Assembly: GCA_023055355.1 (NCBI GenBank)
Contig: JALJCS010000015.1
Location: 14,800,501-14,864,500, forward strand
Length of the DNA stretch: 64,000 nt
Source of the DNA: Agelaius tricolor
Taxonomy: Eukaryota; Chordata; Aves; Passeriformes; Icteridae
Reading direction: 5' to 3'
How positions within the stretch are numbered: position 1 is the first letter of the stretch; each line of letters starts with the position of its first letter. The position numbers and the translations under genes are program-made. The notes beneath the pieces were generated by a model that had not been told where the DNA came from, searched no databases, and was given only the letters and a program-made list of their open reading frames with translations. This document shows, piece by piece, positions 46,100 to 58,320 of this stretch.

Positions 46100-49000
46100 C
46101 CATCTGCAGCAGCACGGGAGGCACTGGAGGCTGCAGCTCCCTGCAGGAAGCTCTCCCTGGCTCGGCTCCACCGGGTCAGCTTCCTTCCCCTCCACCCCAC
46201 AGGCACGTCATGGCTCAGCATGGGGCAGTCAAACCTTGAGTGAGCCCCCAGACACCTCCAGAGCTGTGGGTGGGATGGCCAGGCTGCTGCTAAGGAAACC
46301 CCATGTCCTCCAAAGCCTTGGGGTGCTGGGGTGTCTCCTGGGGATCCAGCTCACAGGAGAGAGGGGTCCCCTGGATTTGGGACCCCAGGGACAGAGGCTG
46401 GAGCTCGAAGGAGAAGCCATCCCTCTTACCACTCACAATGCCCAGAGATGCTGAGCTGCCCCTGGACTTGTGGGGTGGTGAGATGGGTGCCAGCTGCACG
46501 CCACTGCCCAGCCTTCACACAGTGGCAACCAGCAGGCTGCTCTATCCACAGGCTCCCCAGCTGAGCCAGAGTGAGCATCCCAGGAGATGAGAGAAACCCC
46601 AAAACACCCCCAATGACATCCACCTCCCCCTTCCCTTTCATTGCTCCCAGCCCTTGCTTTCTGCTCCTCTTTTCCACACATCCCAGAGTCACAAAAGCTC
46701 TCCTCTTCACACAGAGGCCTTTTCCCTATGCTCCCAAACTTCCCAGGGTGGGAAAAGAGCCTGGAAACTTCTTTTTGGATCCCCCCACCTGCGTCCCCCT
46801 TGCTGTGACCAGGGCTGGGCTGGCTCTGTGCAAGCACAATACCCAGAAGTGTGTGGAGCCGCTGGAAGGAGCGATGTTCCCGGATGGTATGCAGCCCTGA
46901 CAGCACTGGCTCTGCTTTAAAGGGTAATTTTATCCTGTAATAACAAACAAGAGGAGCCAAGTTCCTCCCCAGCGTCACTTCCCTGGCTCCAAGGAGAGGG
47001 ACATGGGGGAGAGAACTCATTAGAATGAGCTTGGATCCTTGTTCTTGCCATCACAGGGTCTTAACTCCAATCCCCTGAGAGAACAAAGGGGGAAGATGCT
47101 CCAGGGCAGCAGGTCTGGGTCGAGAGTTGAAACAGATACATTTGTGTGCTGACATTCTGGGCCTGAGGAGATGACCCCTCTAGCAACTCCTGTCCTGCAG
47201 ACAGCAGCAGGAAGCCTGCCCCAGCCCATGGCATGCCTGGCTGAACCCCATCACCATTCCCACAGCCCCCCCACACGCTCACAGCACTGGTCAGGCACGC
47301 TGGCATCTCGGCACTGTGCCAGCTCCAAGTGCAGCCACCCGGGAACTTGTTCTGCAAAGCTGGAAATTCAGGCCCAGCTGGTCCCCTGGGATGGGCAGGG
47401 AGAGGCTGACCTGCTCCAAACCCCTGGCAGGACCCTGCAGAGCAGGACTGGGTGCTATGGCCAAGGGATCATCCCTTTTGTGGGCATCCCTGGGGGCACA
47501 GGCATGGGCAGAGCCCAGCTGTGGGAGGAAGGGTGAGCACCTCTCTGTGACCCATGGGTGCACCCTCCTGTGCTCCCAAACGGGTTTCTTTTTGAAGATC
47601 CATGGGTGTGGCAGTGTCAGGGCCCCAGGGCACAGAGCAGGATGGTTTATTCTTAGGGGGCACTGGGGGCATGTGATGGGCTCATCAACATCTGTGGTGC
47701 ATTCACAGGGGACAGGGAGGATCTCTGCTCACCCCATCAAGCTCAGCAGTGGCTGACCTACCTCTGCTCCTGCAGGGACACTGATGCTCAGGAAAGGTGT
47801 CCTTCGGTGGTCATCACCAGGGAGGGCACAGCCCAGCCTGTGCTGATGGGACACTGGGACACCGATGTCCCCTCCTTGCCAGTTGAGAAGTGGGGAAAAT
47901 TTGGCAGAGCTCAGTTGTGTGAGAAGATGACAATCTGGAGAAGGCTGCTGAGATGTTCTGTCTGATTTCCACTTCCCCAAGGAACACTTCTGGACATCCC
48001 AGGGTTTGATTAAATCCCAGCCTGTCAAACGAAGCTGGAGAAGTGCTGCATTTTTCTTCCTCAAGATGGATTTCCTCCAAACCCCTTATTAGGGGTTTGG
48101 GTTAAGTCTGTGTGGAGCTGGTAAAGCTGCTGTCTCCATGGTGCCCCCCCCAGCAGACTAGGGGGCTTCCAGAGGAAGCAGAAGACAGGATCCAACCAGC
48201 TAAAAAGGGGAAGAGAGAGGAAGGAGGGAATTATGGCATCTAAAGCATTCAGGGTGGCAATATCAGTGTCTGCCCTCTGCAAAAGGGGTTGTGGGAGACC
48301 CGTGGGACACAAGGTGGCTTGGGGGAGATAAGTCAAGTGGTGCTTCTGGTTGCCAGAGAGGTAAAGCCTGGAGCAAGCTCCCAGTACCAAACCACCCTCC
48401 CAGGGCAGATGTGAACCCTGCCTGGCTCTGGCTGATGGGAGTGGAGAGCATCAGGGCAGGCATCAGTGGGTTAAAAGCTTGAGGTGGGACTTGGGTGAGC
48501 TGCTTCCTCCTGGCAAACAATAATATGGGAGGGAGAAGGGATGGACTGGGCTCTGCAGGGGCTGATAGCAATGGAGCAACCCCAGCCCTGCAGCTGCAGC
48601 TGTGCAGGAGGAAGCCTCAGCACATTATCTGCTGGTCCCACTCAGCTTCCTCAGCAGCCCTGGTGCTGCAGGGACCGGGTCATTCCCCCTCCAGAGCCTC
48701 ATTTCTCACGGACACAAGTTGGGTCCCTGTGCTTTGATGGCAGCCCTGGCCCCCAGCACCCCCAAACCCTGCACGCCCAGACAGTCCAGCCTTCCCAGCA
48801 TCAGTGTTTCCCACTGCTGGGGGCTGTGGGAATGGTCACCCAGGCCTCAGAGCCCCCCAGTACCACAGTGCCACCCAGCACATGGCCCCCACAGCAACCA
48901 TCCTGCTGCCCCATCCCCTCCATCCCAGACAGCACCCACACCTTGCAGAAGGAAGTTTTGGCTGGAAGACAACTCCTGCAGAGAGGATCTCCAGGTCCTG

Positions 49001-52000
49001 GCTGAGGTCCCTGCAGTTCTGGTTGCCTCTGCTCCTGGTCCTTCTTAGCAAAGATCAGCAGCACCTGGAGCTGCTGCAGCCTGGCCACGCTGGCTGGTGT
49101 CCCAGCACTTCCTCGTGTGTGGCTGATTGTGACCTGTCTGTGCTCCACCTCCGCAGCTGCACGGCTCTCACAGGAGCAGCCCTTTTCCGTTTCGTTTCCG
49201 TTTTTTTACCCTCTCCTCCTGCAGCAGCCTTTGCCTTTCACAGAGGCTCTGCCTGCTGCCATTTGCCCCACTCGGGTGTGCGAGGGTGTCTCTCAAATGG
49301 GTCTTGACCTGATCCTGGCCAGTCAGGTCAGGAGTCCCGATGTCCTCAGTGCTCCTACCCCAACCCACAGACCTGCCCGACTCCAGCTCCTGGTGCAACA
49401 AGTCTTTGCCAGTGGCTATTGGTCTGGAATAAGGCAGCTGCTGGAAGAGCCTGGGAAATGTGGGCCTTTCCGACCACTGAGGTCAATCCCTGGAGCCTGG
49501 AGAGCTGCTGGGCTCCCTGGAGCAGAGAGATGTTTGCTCCCAGATGTTACCATGGCTCCAGAGAGGCTGGGGGAGCCTGTCTGAGCTGCTCTGGGTGACA
49601 GCTTCCCCACCCATGGTCTCTGGAAGTCCCCAGACATGATTTCATGACCCTGTGCAGCCTCAGGAAGAGTCCTCAAGGAGTTGTCCAGCTTTCCCTACTG
49701 CTGGAACCAACACTGGCACCTGTGCCCCAGCTTCAGAATAGAGATGGATCAGCTGGTAAAAGCAAATGGATCCTAAATCACACTTGCTCTGTTCAGACCT
49801 GCCTGTGCTTGCAGGGAGCAGCTAGCTGGTCAGGGGGAGCTGGGAGCTCAAGTGTCTCCTGGGGCACTGTAGTGCACCCAGTGAAAGGACACAGGGCTAT
49901 GTGCTGCCATCCCAGGGGGCAGGGGGGACACTGAGGTCTGACACTTCCCAGAGCCAGGAAATAAGCCTGACACAAAGGGCAAACCAGCAAAAGGGAGGGA
50001 GGGAGGGAGGCAGGAAACATCAGGCAGGAGAGGAAACGGGGAGATAATCAGCTCCATGAGCACAAACACCCGGAACTTGTGCAAAGGAAAAGCCAACACC
50101 ACTTGGCAAGCATTTGAGCAGGGAGACCTGCCCATCTGGCCTTTTACTGAGGCTTCCTGAAGAACACGTGCCCTGCAGCACCTTAAAGTTCTCAGGGGTC
50201 CCTGGCCTCCAAGTTACCATGGGTGGCACAGTCCCTGGTGGCTTAGCTCCAGCATGTGCTCCCTGGGATGAGCCTTGTCTCAGAGGGTGGAAGGATGGGC
50301 TCCTGGAGAGCACCTGGCTGCACTTGCAAAGGCAAAGCACTCACCAGGGGTGAATCCCAGTTGCAGAGAGGTCCCAGCTGGTTTATCCTGCCCCAGTCTT
50401 GTGTTGGCTTGAAAACTGGGAAGCTGACCTGTTTCCACTTGGCTCTGCCCAGAATTGGTCTGCTATCCCAGCACCCTAAGTGAGACCACTGCCAGCAGTG
50501 CCTGGGGTTAGTTCTCCCCAGGAGCTGTGCCCAGTACTGCTAGACTGGACTCCACCTGCAGAGCTTCCCACTCCTCCTCCTACCACCTTCAGAACACAGG
50601 GCTGCCCATGCCCTGGTGACCTGACCACATCCCAGGGGATGCCCCAGGTGATGGAGCTTGTCCCAGCTGTCAGCAGTCCTGTCTCCTGCGTGTTCCCAAG
50701 GGAGCAGTGACACACATCTCATGGGGCTGGCAATGGCCACAAGGGGGACAATGACTGTGAACTGTCAGCAATCCATGGTGGGATCCCTGGCATTGCTCAT
50801 CTCCCAGGATCCAGCACGTGGTGTGGGACAGAAGGGAGGAACACGGAGAGAGATGGGCATGGAGCCAGCCTGTGGTGACTGGCTGGGCTCCAGCTGGCTT
50901 GTGTGGAGTAACTGGGGCAGGAGAAGCTCTGCCAAGGGGCAGGGAGGGCACTCGGGGGAGGCTTGGCCGTGTTTCTGAGCCAGCACTGGGCTGAGCACAG
51001 CAATGCACTGCCAGGATCAGGCCCCTCACCCACGCTCCTGTCCCTCAGCCATTCCTTCCCAGGGATTCCCCTCCTCCTGCTGCCATTGCAGCGCTGATAG
51101 GGAGGTGCCCAAGTTGGCACTGACCACTCGTGCCAGAGATATGAGCTGGGAAAGAAAAGAGCAAGCATTGACATGGGAAATCAGGTGGCTGGATCATGTG
51201 GAAGAGCCCAGATGGTTCAGAGCTCCCCTGAGGATGAGGCTCCTGAGGTCACTGTCTCCCTGGCAGGGGGCACCTGTGCAGCAGTGGGTGCCTCATGTGG
51301 GTGCTCTGCTGGCAGTGCTGGCTCCTGAGGGCCTTGGAAAGCACAGCACAGGCTTGGAAAAGAGCATTTCAGCCTGGGCATGGGGAACACAGCTCCTCTG
51401 GCACAGCCAGGTGGGCATGGCCTCAAGATTCCCAGGAAGCTCTTGGTGGCAGGCAAGCTGCCACTCCAGAAAGAGGTAAAACCATAGCCCAGACCCAGAG
51501 GGACCCGGATGCTTCAGCTGGTCCTCCAGATGAGAAAGAAAAGGTGGTGGCCTCTGAGGGAAGGAGCAGGGGGTTGCCTGTCCTGCAGGGCAGGTTGCTC
51601 TGCCCACCAGAGACCAGGCTTGGTTTTGCAGGAGTCCTGGCTCCTTTTGGCCATGCTCCTTTAAGAGGGGTTCTTTCCAGAAGGGGCAAAGCCCCAGTAC
51701 CACCCCAAAAATCCATTTATCTGGGGCAGTTACCACTTCCTGGTAAAATTCCTGCAGTCAAGGGCTGCCCAGCCCACCTTATTAAGGTTCTCAGCTTCTC
51801 CCTCCCACAGAAGTGCCGTTCCCATGCAGTGATCCCCCATGGGACCAGATTTCCCCCACCCAGGGGTACCATGCCCAGCTGGGGCACCACTGTGGCAAGA
51901 GCTCTCTGCCTGAGATTGCAGAACTGGACTGTAGAGCCCAGTCTTCCCATTCCAACCATGAGGCTGCTCCCAAAGAAAGCATGTCCAGCACAAAGTCATC

Positions 52001-52160
52001 CCAAGAAATCTATGGCAAATACACCATGCTTTGGTGGAAGCATGGCAGAAACCAGGCAGACCTGGGCACACCCTGCAGCCAGGCAGGACAGCAGGAGCTT
52101 TGGGTGAGTTACACGTCCCCTTCTGCTCAGAGCAGCTGAAGACAAGGCAGGCAGACTGCT
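46100..52160. other. Intergenic, no gene seen
   Basis: About 6 kb of unremarkable GC-moderate sequence. It contains a short (GGGA)n tract near 49994-50013. I could not support any exon, RNA gene or mobile element. Confidence 0.4.
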
Positions 52161-52164
52161 TGGA

Positions 52165-52245
52165 TCACAGGATCATTTAGGTTGAGAAAACATCTCCAAG
52201 ATCATCAAGTTCAACCAGGCCAGCCAAATGCCAGGCTATTTTTTG
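52165..52245 (-). mobile_element. CR1 LINE short 3' fragment
   Basis: GGATCACAGGATCATTTAGG and AAGATCATCAAGTTCAACCAG are the CR1 tail region in reverse orientation. Confidence 0.75.
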
Positions 52246-52289
52246 CAGGGGCAAGACAGTCTGAGTAGAGACTCTGCAGCTGGGAGAAG

Positions 52290-52445
52290 GCACAGGTACT
52301 AATTGACTTTATTTATTAGGAAGTTGAAGGCAGGGATCACACCCTGCCCACCCACTGGAGTCCCAGGTAGGTCCCTTGCGGACCACAGAGGGCTGAGCAC
52401 CCTGAAGTCCCGTGGCGTGGAGTTGCTCACAGGGACAGAGAGCAG
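52290..52445 (-). other. SDR gene 3' untranslated region
   Basis: Follows the TGA at 52446-52448. Two overlapping AATAAA signals on the minus strand are the complement of TTTATTTATT at 52308-52317, giving a short 3' end near 52290. Confidence 0.65.
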
Positions 52446-55400
52446 TCACCAGGGGATGGCTTTCCCTTCCCAGTTGACCAGAGTCCCACTGTGTTTCTCA
52501 GAAAGGATTGGCAGCACAGACAACAACCCCCGCACACTTGTGTCCACTGTCAGGTCAGCCTGCAAAGGGAAGAACGAGACACCACCATCATTCCAGGCCA
52601 TCCAGCAGCACCCACTTGGCTCATGGGCAGTGACAGCAAGGCTCCCTCCACCCAGAGTGAGCAGAGAGCCATGGGAGCTGGGACAAATCCACTGAGGATG
52701 GTTGGGTATCTGCACTGCTGGCTTGGATGGAGGTGGATTGGGCTGGGAAGCCAGCCACAGGTTTAACCAAACAGGAAGAGATCCCTGCTGCAAATGAGAT
52801 GCTTTGTGCAGCCTTCTCAAAATCCTAGTGCTGCAGGGACTACCCCCACTGCAAAACATGGATCCTGCAGGATGAATGGAAACCTCATGGACCTGCAGTT
52901 CTTCACGGAATGGGGCACAGGATGGGATGGTGTTGCTCCTCTTCTCCCTGCTCTGTTGGATCCAGGTTCTCTGCATATCTTTCAGGCTGCCCAAAGCCCC
53001 TTTTTTCCCCCTGAACAAGCAGCCTGATATGTGCTGATGCTATTTCCCAGACGTCCCAGTATCCACATGTTCTGCAGGGGCCCAACATAGACATGGGCAA
53101 ATTGGGGCCCAAGAGGCAGCTCATTTCCACGTGGATCCTCCCTCCAGAGAGCCATCTTGGCCACCTGGGCCACCTCCTGGGCAGGTTTGTAGCCTTGGGT
53201 ACCACCTGTGGGTTCCCTGTTGACCTGCTTGGCCAGAACTCACCTCCTGGGTGCCCATGTCTGTTTTCACCCAGCCAGGGTGCAGTGCCACACACAGGAT
53301 CCCAGCTTCCTTGTAGGTCAGAGCCTGGCACATGGTCAGCATGTTGAGGGCAGCCTGGGTGAGGAAGCAAGCATCATCCATGGGCAGCAAAACCTCTATG
53401 AACCAGGTTCCCTACCCATTGCTGCCTCTTGGTGAGAGAGAAAAAGCAATGCCAGGTCTTCAAGATAGAGTGTGTGTTTCCCCTGGGTGGGCATGAAGAT
53501 GCCCTGGGAACTTGGGGTCTCCCTCCATCTCTCAGTGCCAGGTGTTTCCCTGACATCCAGCCTGGCAAGGGCAGCTCTGACCCCATGGAGCTCAGGAGCT
53601 GGGGCAGGTCATGACTCTCCATACCTTGCTGCAGCGGTAGGAGATGACAGGGTGGAAGAAGGAATCAGGTGTTTTCTTGATGGACCCTAAGATGGTGGAG
53701 ATGTTGATGATGGCTGCCTTGCTGCAACTCAGGCCCTTTTCTTTGCTGTCCTGGGCAGCCTTCTTCAGCAGAGGCAGGAAGGCCTGTAGAGAAACAACCT
53801 AGAGGGACACCTGTGCCTCAAGCCAGTCCCACTTACAGCAACTGCAACCCAGGGAGGGTGAGGAAGAACAGCAGGCTGTCAGGAGAGCCCAGCTGTTGCT
53901 GCAGTGGCCCTGCCTGCTCCCAATTAGACTTGCACAATTCAGAGAGGCTGCAGAAGGCTTAGGCTTGAAGAGCAGCCTTAGCACTCCCTGGCACAGCCCC
54001 CAGAAATTTGGCAAAGCCCTCCAAGATTTCCCTCATGACCATGGACAGCCTGGGACACCCTCAAGTTGGGCCAAATTTCATCCCCAGAGCTTCACCCGTA
54101 CCTGGGCCATCAGCATTGGCCCCACTGCATTGGTCTTGTAGGTCCTGACCATGTCCTCAGCGTCGACTGTGTCCAGCGAGGCCGTGGGGGTGTAGATGCC
54201 GGCGTTGTTTATCAGCAGGTTCAGCCCCATCCCGTTCAGCTTCCCCTCCACCACCTTCGCCGCATCGGTGATAGCCGAGGGGTTTTCCACATCTGCAGAG
54301 CGAGAGAACAGTCTGAGAGCCACGGGAGGGGAGGGCGCCGAGGAAATGTGCGCGCTCCGAGCCGCGCGGCCCTTCCATCCACGGGCAGCAGATGGTGCTG
54401 CGAAACCAGCTCCGACTCATCCCGATCCTCCCAACACCGCCGCCTCCGCCGCCAGCTGAGGGCACCCGCCAGGAAAAGCCCACCGTGGGGGCAAAGCGCT
54501 GCTGTGCGTCAGTCCTCAGCATCCACTGCTCCAAAGTCTACGTCTGAGCAATTTCTGGAGAGCCCAGGGCAGCCTCCGGAGGGACAAGTCCCCAGGGGAA
54601 ATGTGCTGGGACCTGCTGTGGGATGGCCCTGCAAGGTCCTTCTGCACCTTCTCAAGATCTGGGCTAATCTTACAGCATTCCCACAGGAGCTGCCTTCCTC
54701 CCAAGGCCCTCCTGGTCTTGTCTAAGACTTGGGATCAAGGCAGAGCAGGGATGTGGTCACTCAGCTGGGGGAGCCAGGGGGCTGCCCAGGATGGATCTCA
54801 AGAACATTCTGGTCCTGTGGCCATGAGGCAAGGAGGCTCCAGGGAATGGGGTACTGAGGCTGAGAGGGGTTGGGAGAAGCTGGGGTTTTGGCAGCAGGAC
54901 TTGAAGAAGCCCTGAAGAAGTGGATCCCCATGTACAGCCTGAAGGGAGAGAGGGAAGGAGAAATGGGGCATGCATGGCTGGTAGTCACAAATTTACCAGC
55001 TCAGAGGCAGAGCACACATACCCAGCTTTACAAGAACCAGGTTTGGGTGTTTGGATGCCAGATCTCTCAGCTCCTACAAAAAGAGACATGGAAACAATCA
55101 GCACGAGGCAAAGGTGATGCCAAGCATCATGCTGGGGTGCCAGCAATGGCCCACCCTGAGGGAAACATCGTCCAGGCGTTACTCAGTGCTCGTGAACAGC
55201 TGGAATGGGGACTGGCCTTGGCTCTCAGGCTTCTCCCAGGCTCCACAAAGCAATGTGCCATGAGCTCAGCACATGCCATGGCCATGACTGCAAGATACTG
55301 TGGTCACTTTCCCAAAGGGTCATCCACAGCCCAGCCAGAGCCACAGCAAATGATGGGAGCAAAGTGTGAAGGACCAATTTACCAGGGAAATGATGTGAAC

Positions 55401-57441
55401 TGGCTGGGGACACAGCCAGAAGTGTCTTCCAGAGGCTGCAGGAAATGAGGTGGAAGAGGAATACCTGTGAGTGCCAATATCAGATTTGACCTGTGAGGAA
55501 ATCACACCTGGATAGGCCAGTCCCAGATCCACTCACTCTGGACTTTATTAATGATTAGTGAATGTAACCACTTTGCACACTTTTATTGGCTGTTTTCACC
55601 TCGTGGGGATATTGGGTGGAGTGGGTGAAAAGCTGAAGTCTCGGGAGAAGGACTGTAAATCCTTCAAGTGACCTTACAGCTGGGAATAACACTTGATAAA
55701 CCATGTAAACAGCAGCCAATGATCCACTAGCACGGATCTTAATAGTACTTGTGTCTCCTCTCTCTCTGTACCTCCCTGTACCTTTGCCTGGTGTTGCAAC
55801 AGGGATCCCCCCTGGTTATCAAGATAACAGAAATAAATTTACTCTTTGCGTTTTAGCCATCGATTGTTCTGCATGCCTGTGCCAACTCCCACAGTGGAGG
55901 ATTCAGAAGCTCTTTTCAGCAAGGAAACTTTCTACTTCACAGTTCCTAGCAGCTCTTTGCTCTGAGTCTCCAACTACAGCAGGTTTCAGACAGCAGAAAC
56001 CGAACCACCTTGTTCAATGTGCCTAAAAGGATTGCTTTTACAAATAAAAACCTCTTCCAAACATGCCCACAGGAGAAATACAAAATGGTGGTTTCTTTTG
56101 AGAGGAACATAGAGCAGGAGAGCTGCTGGGACTGGCCACGGTTCACTATCAGTTATCTCTGGGCTCCCTCACCAGACCCTATCTTCCCACATTAGCCCCG
56201 GGAAATCATGTTAAATCCATTAATTTGTTTGTGGTGGTCAACAGATATTTCTCCTCTCCTGTTTTTCCCTCAACAGCCCCATTCCATCCCAGCAGGAGCT
56301 TCCCCCACCCCAACACCTGGTCCAGGCACAAAAGGGCAGGAGAAGTGATGTGGCCTCTGCTGTCTTTGTCCTGTGGTCACAGACTTCAGCAGCACCCTGA
56401 TGACACTGCTCTCACCCTACCACAGCTGGACGACGCTTAGGGAAGTATCCCCTGGCTGGGAGAGTTGCATGAGGACCACCTCGTAGGAAAACTGGCTCCA
56501 GACCAGCCCTGAAAAAAGTCCCTGATCTCATCGCTGCCCTGCAAGAGTCCTGCAAGTTGTGGGGAGAAAGAATGGGGCAAATATAAAAGCCCTGTCCTAT
56601 CTTTGACCCAGACAGCTTGGGCACCAGCCACAGCAGGAGCTGAGCAGCCCCGGGCTGGCAGTAGGGTGGGCTCTCACTGCCCCAGGACTACTCCTGACAT
56701 GGAATAATGCACACTTGCAAGAAGATGCAACAAACAAATCAGCTGGAGCTAGGATCTATCAGAGAGCAAGTTTCTCCCTATTAGTATTTCAGTGGGACAC
56801 AGCAAGCAGAGGAAGACAAGCTGGATATAAAGCGAGCTGGAAGAACAGGGAAGAATTGTGATTCCCTGCACAAGCAACATGTGTCAGTCTCTCCCATTTC
56901 AGCAAAGTGGAAAGCAGGGACAGGGGGATCCCACAGGCCACCACGTTTGGAAATCCCATGTTCTGAATCTCGGGATTTTGCAGAGAGCAGCGTGCCACAG
57001 CAGGACCGGCCCGAGCAGCGCTTCGGGCACCGAGGCCAGCCCAGCTCGGCCCGTGCCCGGGGGAAAGGGCCAAGCCTTGGCACGGCAGGGCGGGTTCGGG
57101 CACACCCAGCACGGCCCGGGGCAGCCCAGCGGCGCGGCCTCAAGGGTGACCCGGCCGATTCTCCGCCGGCTGCACTTCAGGTGACTTTCACAAGGGGCAG
57201 GGCACGGTGCGGGCAGCAGAGCCCCGCGCCACAGCGAGCCCTTCAGGCCGGTGACAGGGGCCGAGCGTCACCGCCGCCCCCGGCCCGCACTGACCTGTGC
57301 CCGCGGCCCGTCGGGGTCCCGGCAGGTGGCGAAGATCCAGGCGGGGGGTCGCGGCGAGCCCAGCAGCTGCTTCACCAGCTCCAGGCCGATGCCGCGGTTG
57401 GAGCCGGTCAGCAGCACCGTGCGCGCCGCCGCCATCGCCAT
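52446..57441 (-). CDS. C-factor/sniffer-like short-chain dehydrogenase
   Basis: Six exons in consistent phase: 57441-57295, 55073-55022, 54292-54102, 53783-53625, 53354-53244 and 52559-52446, totalling 774 bases and 257 residues. It has the NAD(P)-binding TGSNRGIG (12-19), the structural NNAG (95-98), the active-site YRCSK (Y179, K183) and the typical ALHPGWVKTDMG (212-223). It ends EGKAIPW. Drosophila sniffer, a carbonyl reductase, and bacterial C-factor are the closest families I recognise; birds have several C-factor-like genes. The usual Ser-Ser at the catalytic serine reads S159-T160 here. The likely role is soluble NADPH-dependent carbonyl reduction, substrate unknown. The first of two Met codons (57441, 57435) was taken; either could be used. 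Exon 2 is only 52 bases and was identified from ELRDLASKHPNL. Confidence 0.93.
55485..55885 (+). mobile_element. Possible old LTR-like insertion in SDR intron 1
   Basis: In the first SDR intron, an AATAAA at 55832-55837 is followed by a pyrimidine-rich TTACTCTTTGCG, preceded by ATCAAGATAACAGA. This resembles the end of a retroviral LTR. I could not define matching ends, a target-site duplication or a second LTR, so this is a weak suggestion. Confidence 0.2.
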
Positions 57442-57720
57442 CGCCGCCCGCGGCCCGGCCTGCCTGGCGCCGCCTCCCGAGCCCGCGGGCCGCACCGGGC
57501 TGCCCCGAGCCCGGGGTACAGCCTGAGGGGGCGGGATTGTGTCTGTTTGTCTGTGTGTCCGTGTGCCTGCCCACCTAATGTTCACTGCAAACACAACAAC
57601 CGTGTGTTCATTCCCAGCCCTGGCGCGCCCGAGGGGAGGAGCGCGGGGTCTCGGAGCGAACCGGGGCGGCTGAGGGGATTCTTGCCGAGGGTGGCGCGTG
57701 AGGGAGAAAGCCTGGAGTAG
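57000..57720. promoter_or_regulatory. CpG island promoter of the SDR gene
   Basis: GC- and CpG-rich sequence over and around exon 1 (57441-57295). There is no TATA box at a typical distance. The transcription start is probably between 57.45 and 57.6 kb. Confidence 0.65.
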
Positions 57721-57949
57721 GTCTGGGTGGTGTCTGCAGCACCTTTAGCACACTAATCTTCACCGTAGATAAGACTAAAAAAAAAAAACAACTACAAACC
57801 CAACCCAAACTAAACCCGTTTAGCATGAGAAAGTACCAACCCCTTTACAAGCTGTTTTTATTGCCTGCCCATAAATGCGCATGATTTGCCTCTTTCCGTG
57901 ACCATCAGATGCAATAAATCTGGTAAACAAATAGGATGTAGCACCCCTC

Positions 57950-58320
57950 CTATGGAGATGGGCTGAGAGAGTCGGGGTTGCTCAGCCTGGAGATGAGAAG
58001 GCTCTGTGGAGCCTTAGAGCCCTTCCAGCGCCTCAAGGGACTCAAAGAGAGCTGGAGGAGGACTTTGGACAAGGGGGAATGGCTTCAAACTCACACAGGG
58101 CAGGGTTAGATCGAGTGTTTGGAAGAAATTCTTCCCTGTGAGAGTGGTGAGGCCCTTCCACATGTTGCTCAGAGAAGCTGTGGCTGCCCCATCCCTTGAA
58201 GTGTTCAAGGCCAGGTTGGACAGGGCTTGGAGCAGCCTGAAGGTGTCCCTGCTCATGGCAGAGGGGTTGAATAAAATGGACTTTATGGTTCCTTACCACC
58301 CAAACGATTCTGTGATTTGG
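57950..58320 (+). mobile_element. CR1 LINE 3' fragment
   Basis: GAGAGTCGGGGTTGCTCAGC, AGAAATTCTTCCCTGTGAGA and GTGTTCAAGGCCAGGTTGGA are typical CR1 blocks, ending ACGATTCTGTGATTT. Confidence 0.9.

Noticed and set aside
45316..46243. Repetitive 301-codon minus-strand and 150-183-codon plus-strand frames
   Set aside because: They consist of minisatellite units; alternating 37/38-base units without stops give open frames by composition, and there is no start context or splice support.
29000..52000. AGRP or ATP6V0D1 exons, expected upstream of RIPOR1 from human synteny
   Set aside because: I looked for the AGRP cysteine-rich C terminus and saw no match; no ATP6V0D1 sequence was recognised. They are probably outside this window.
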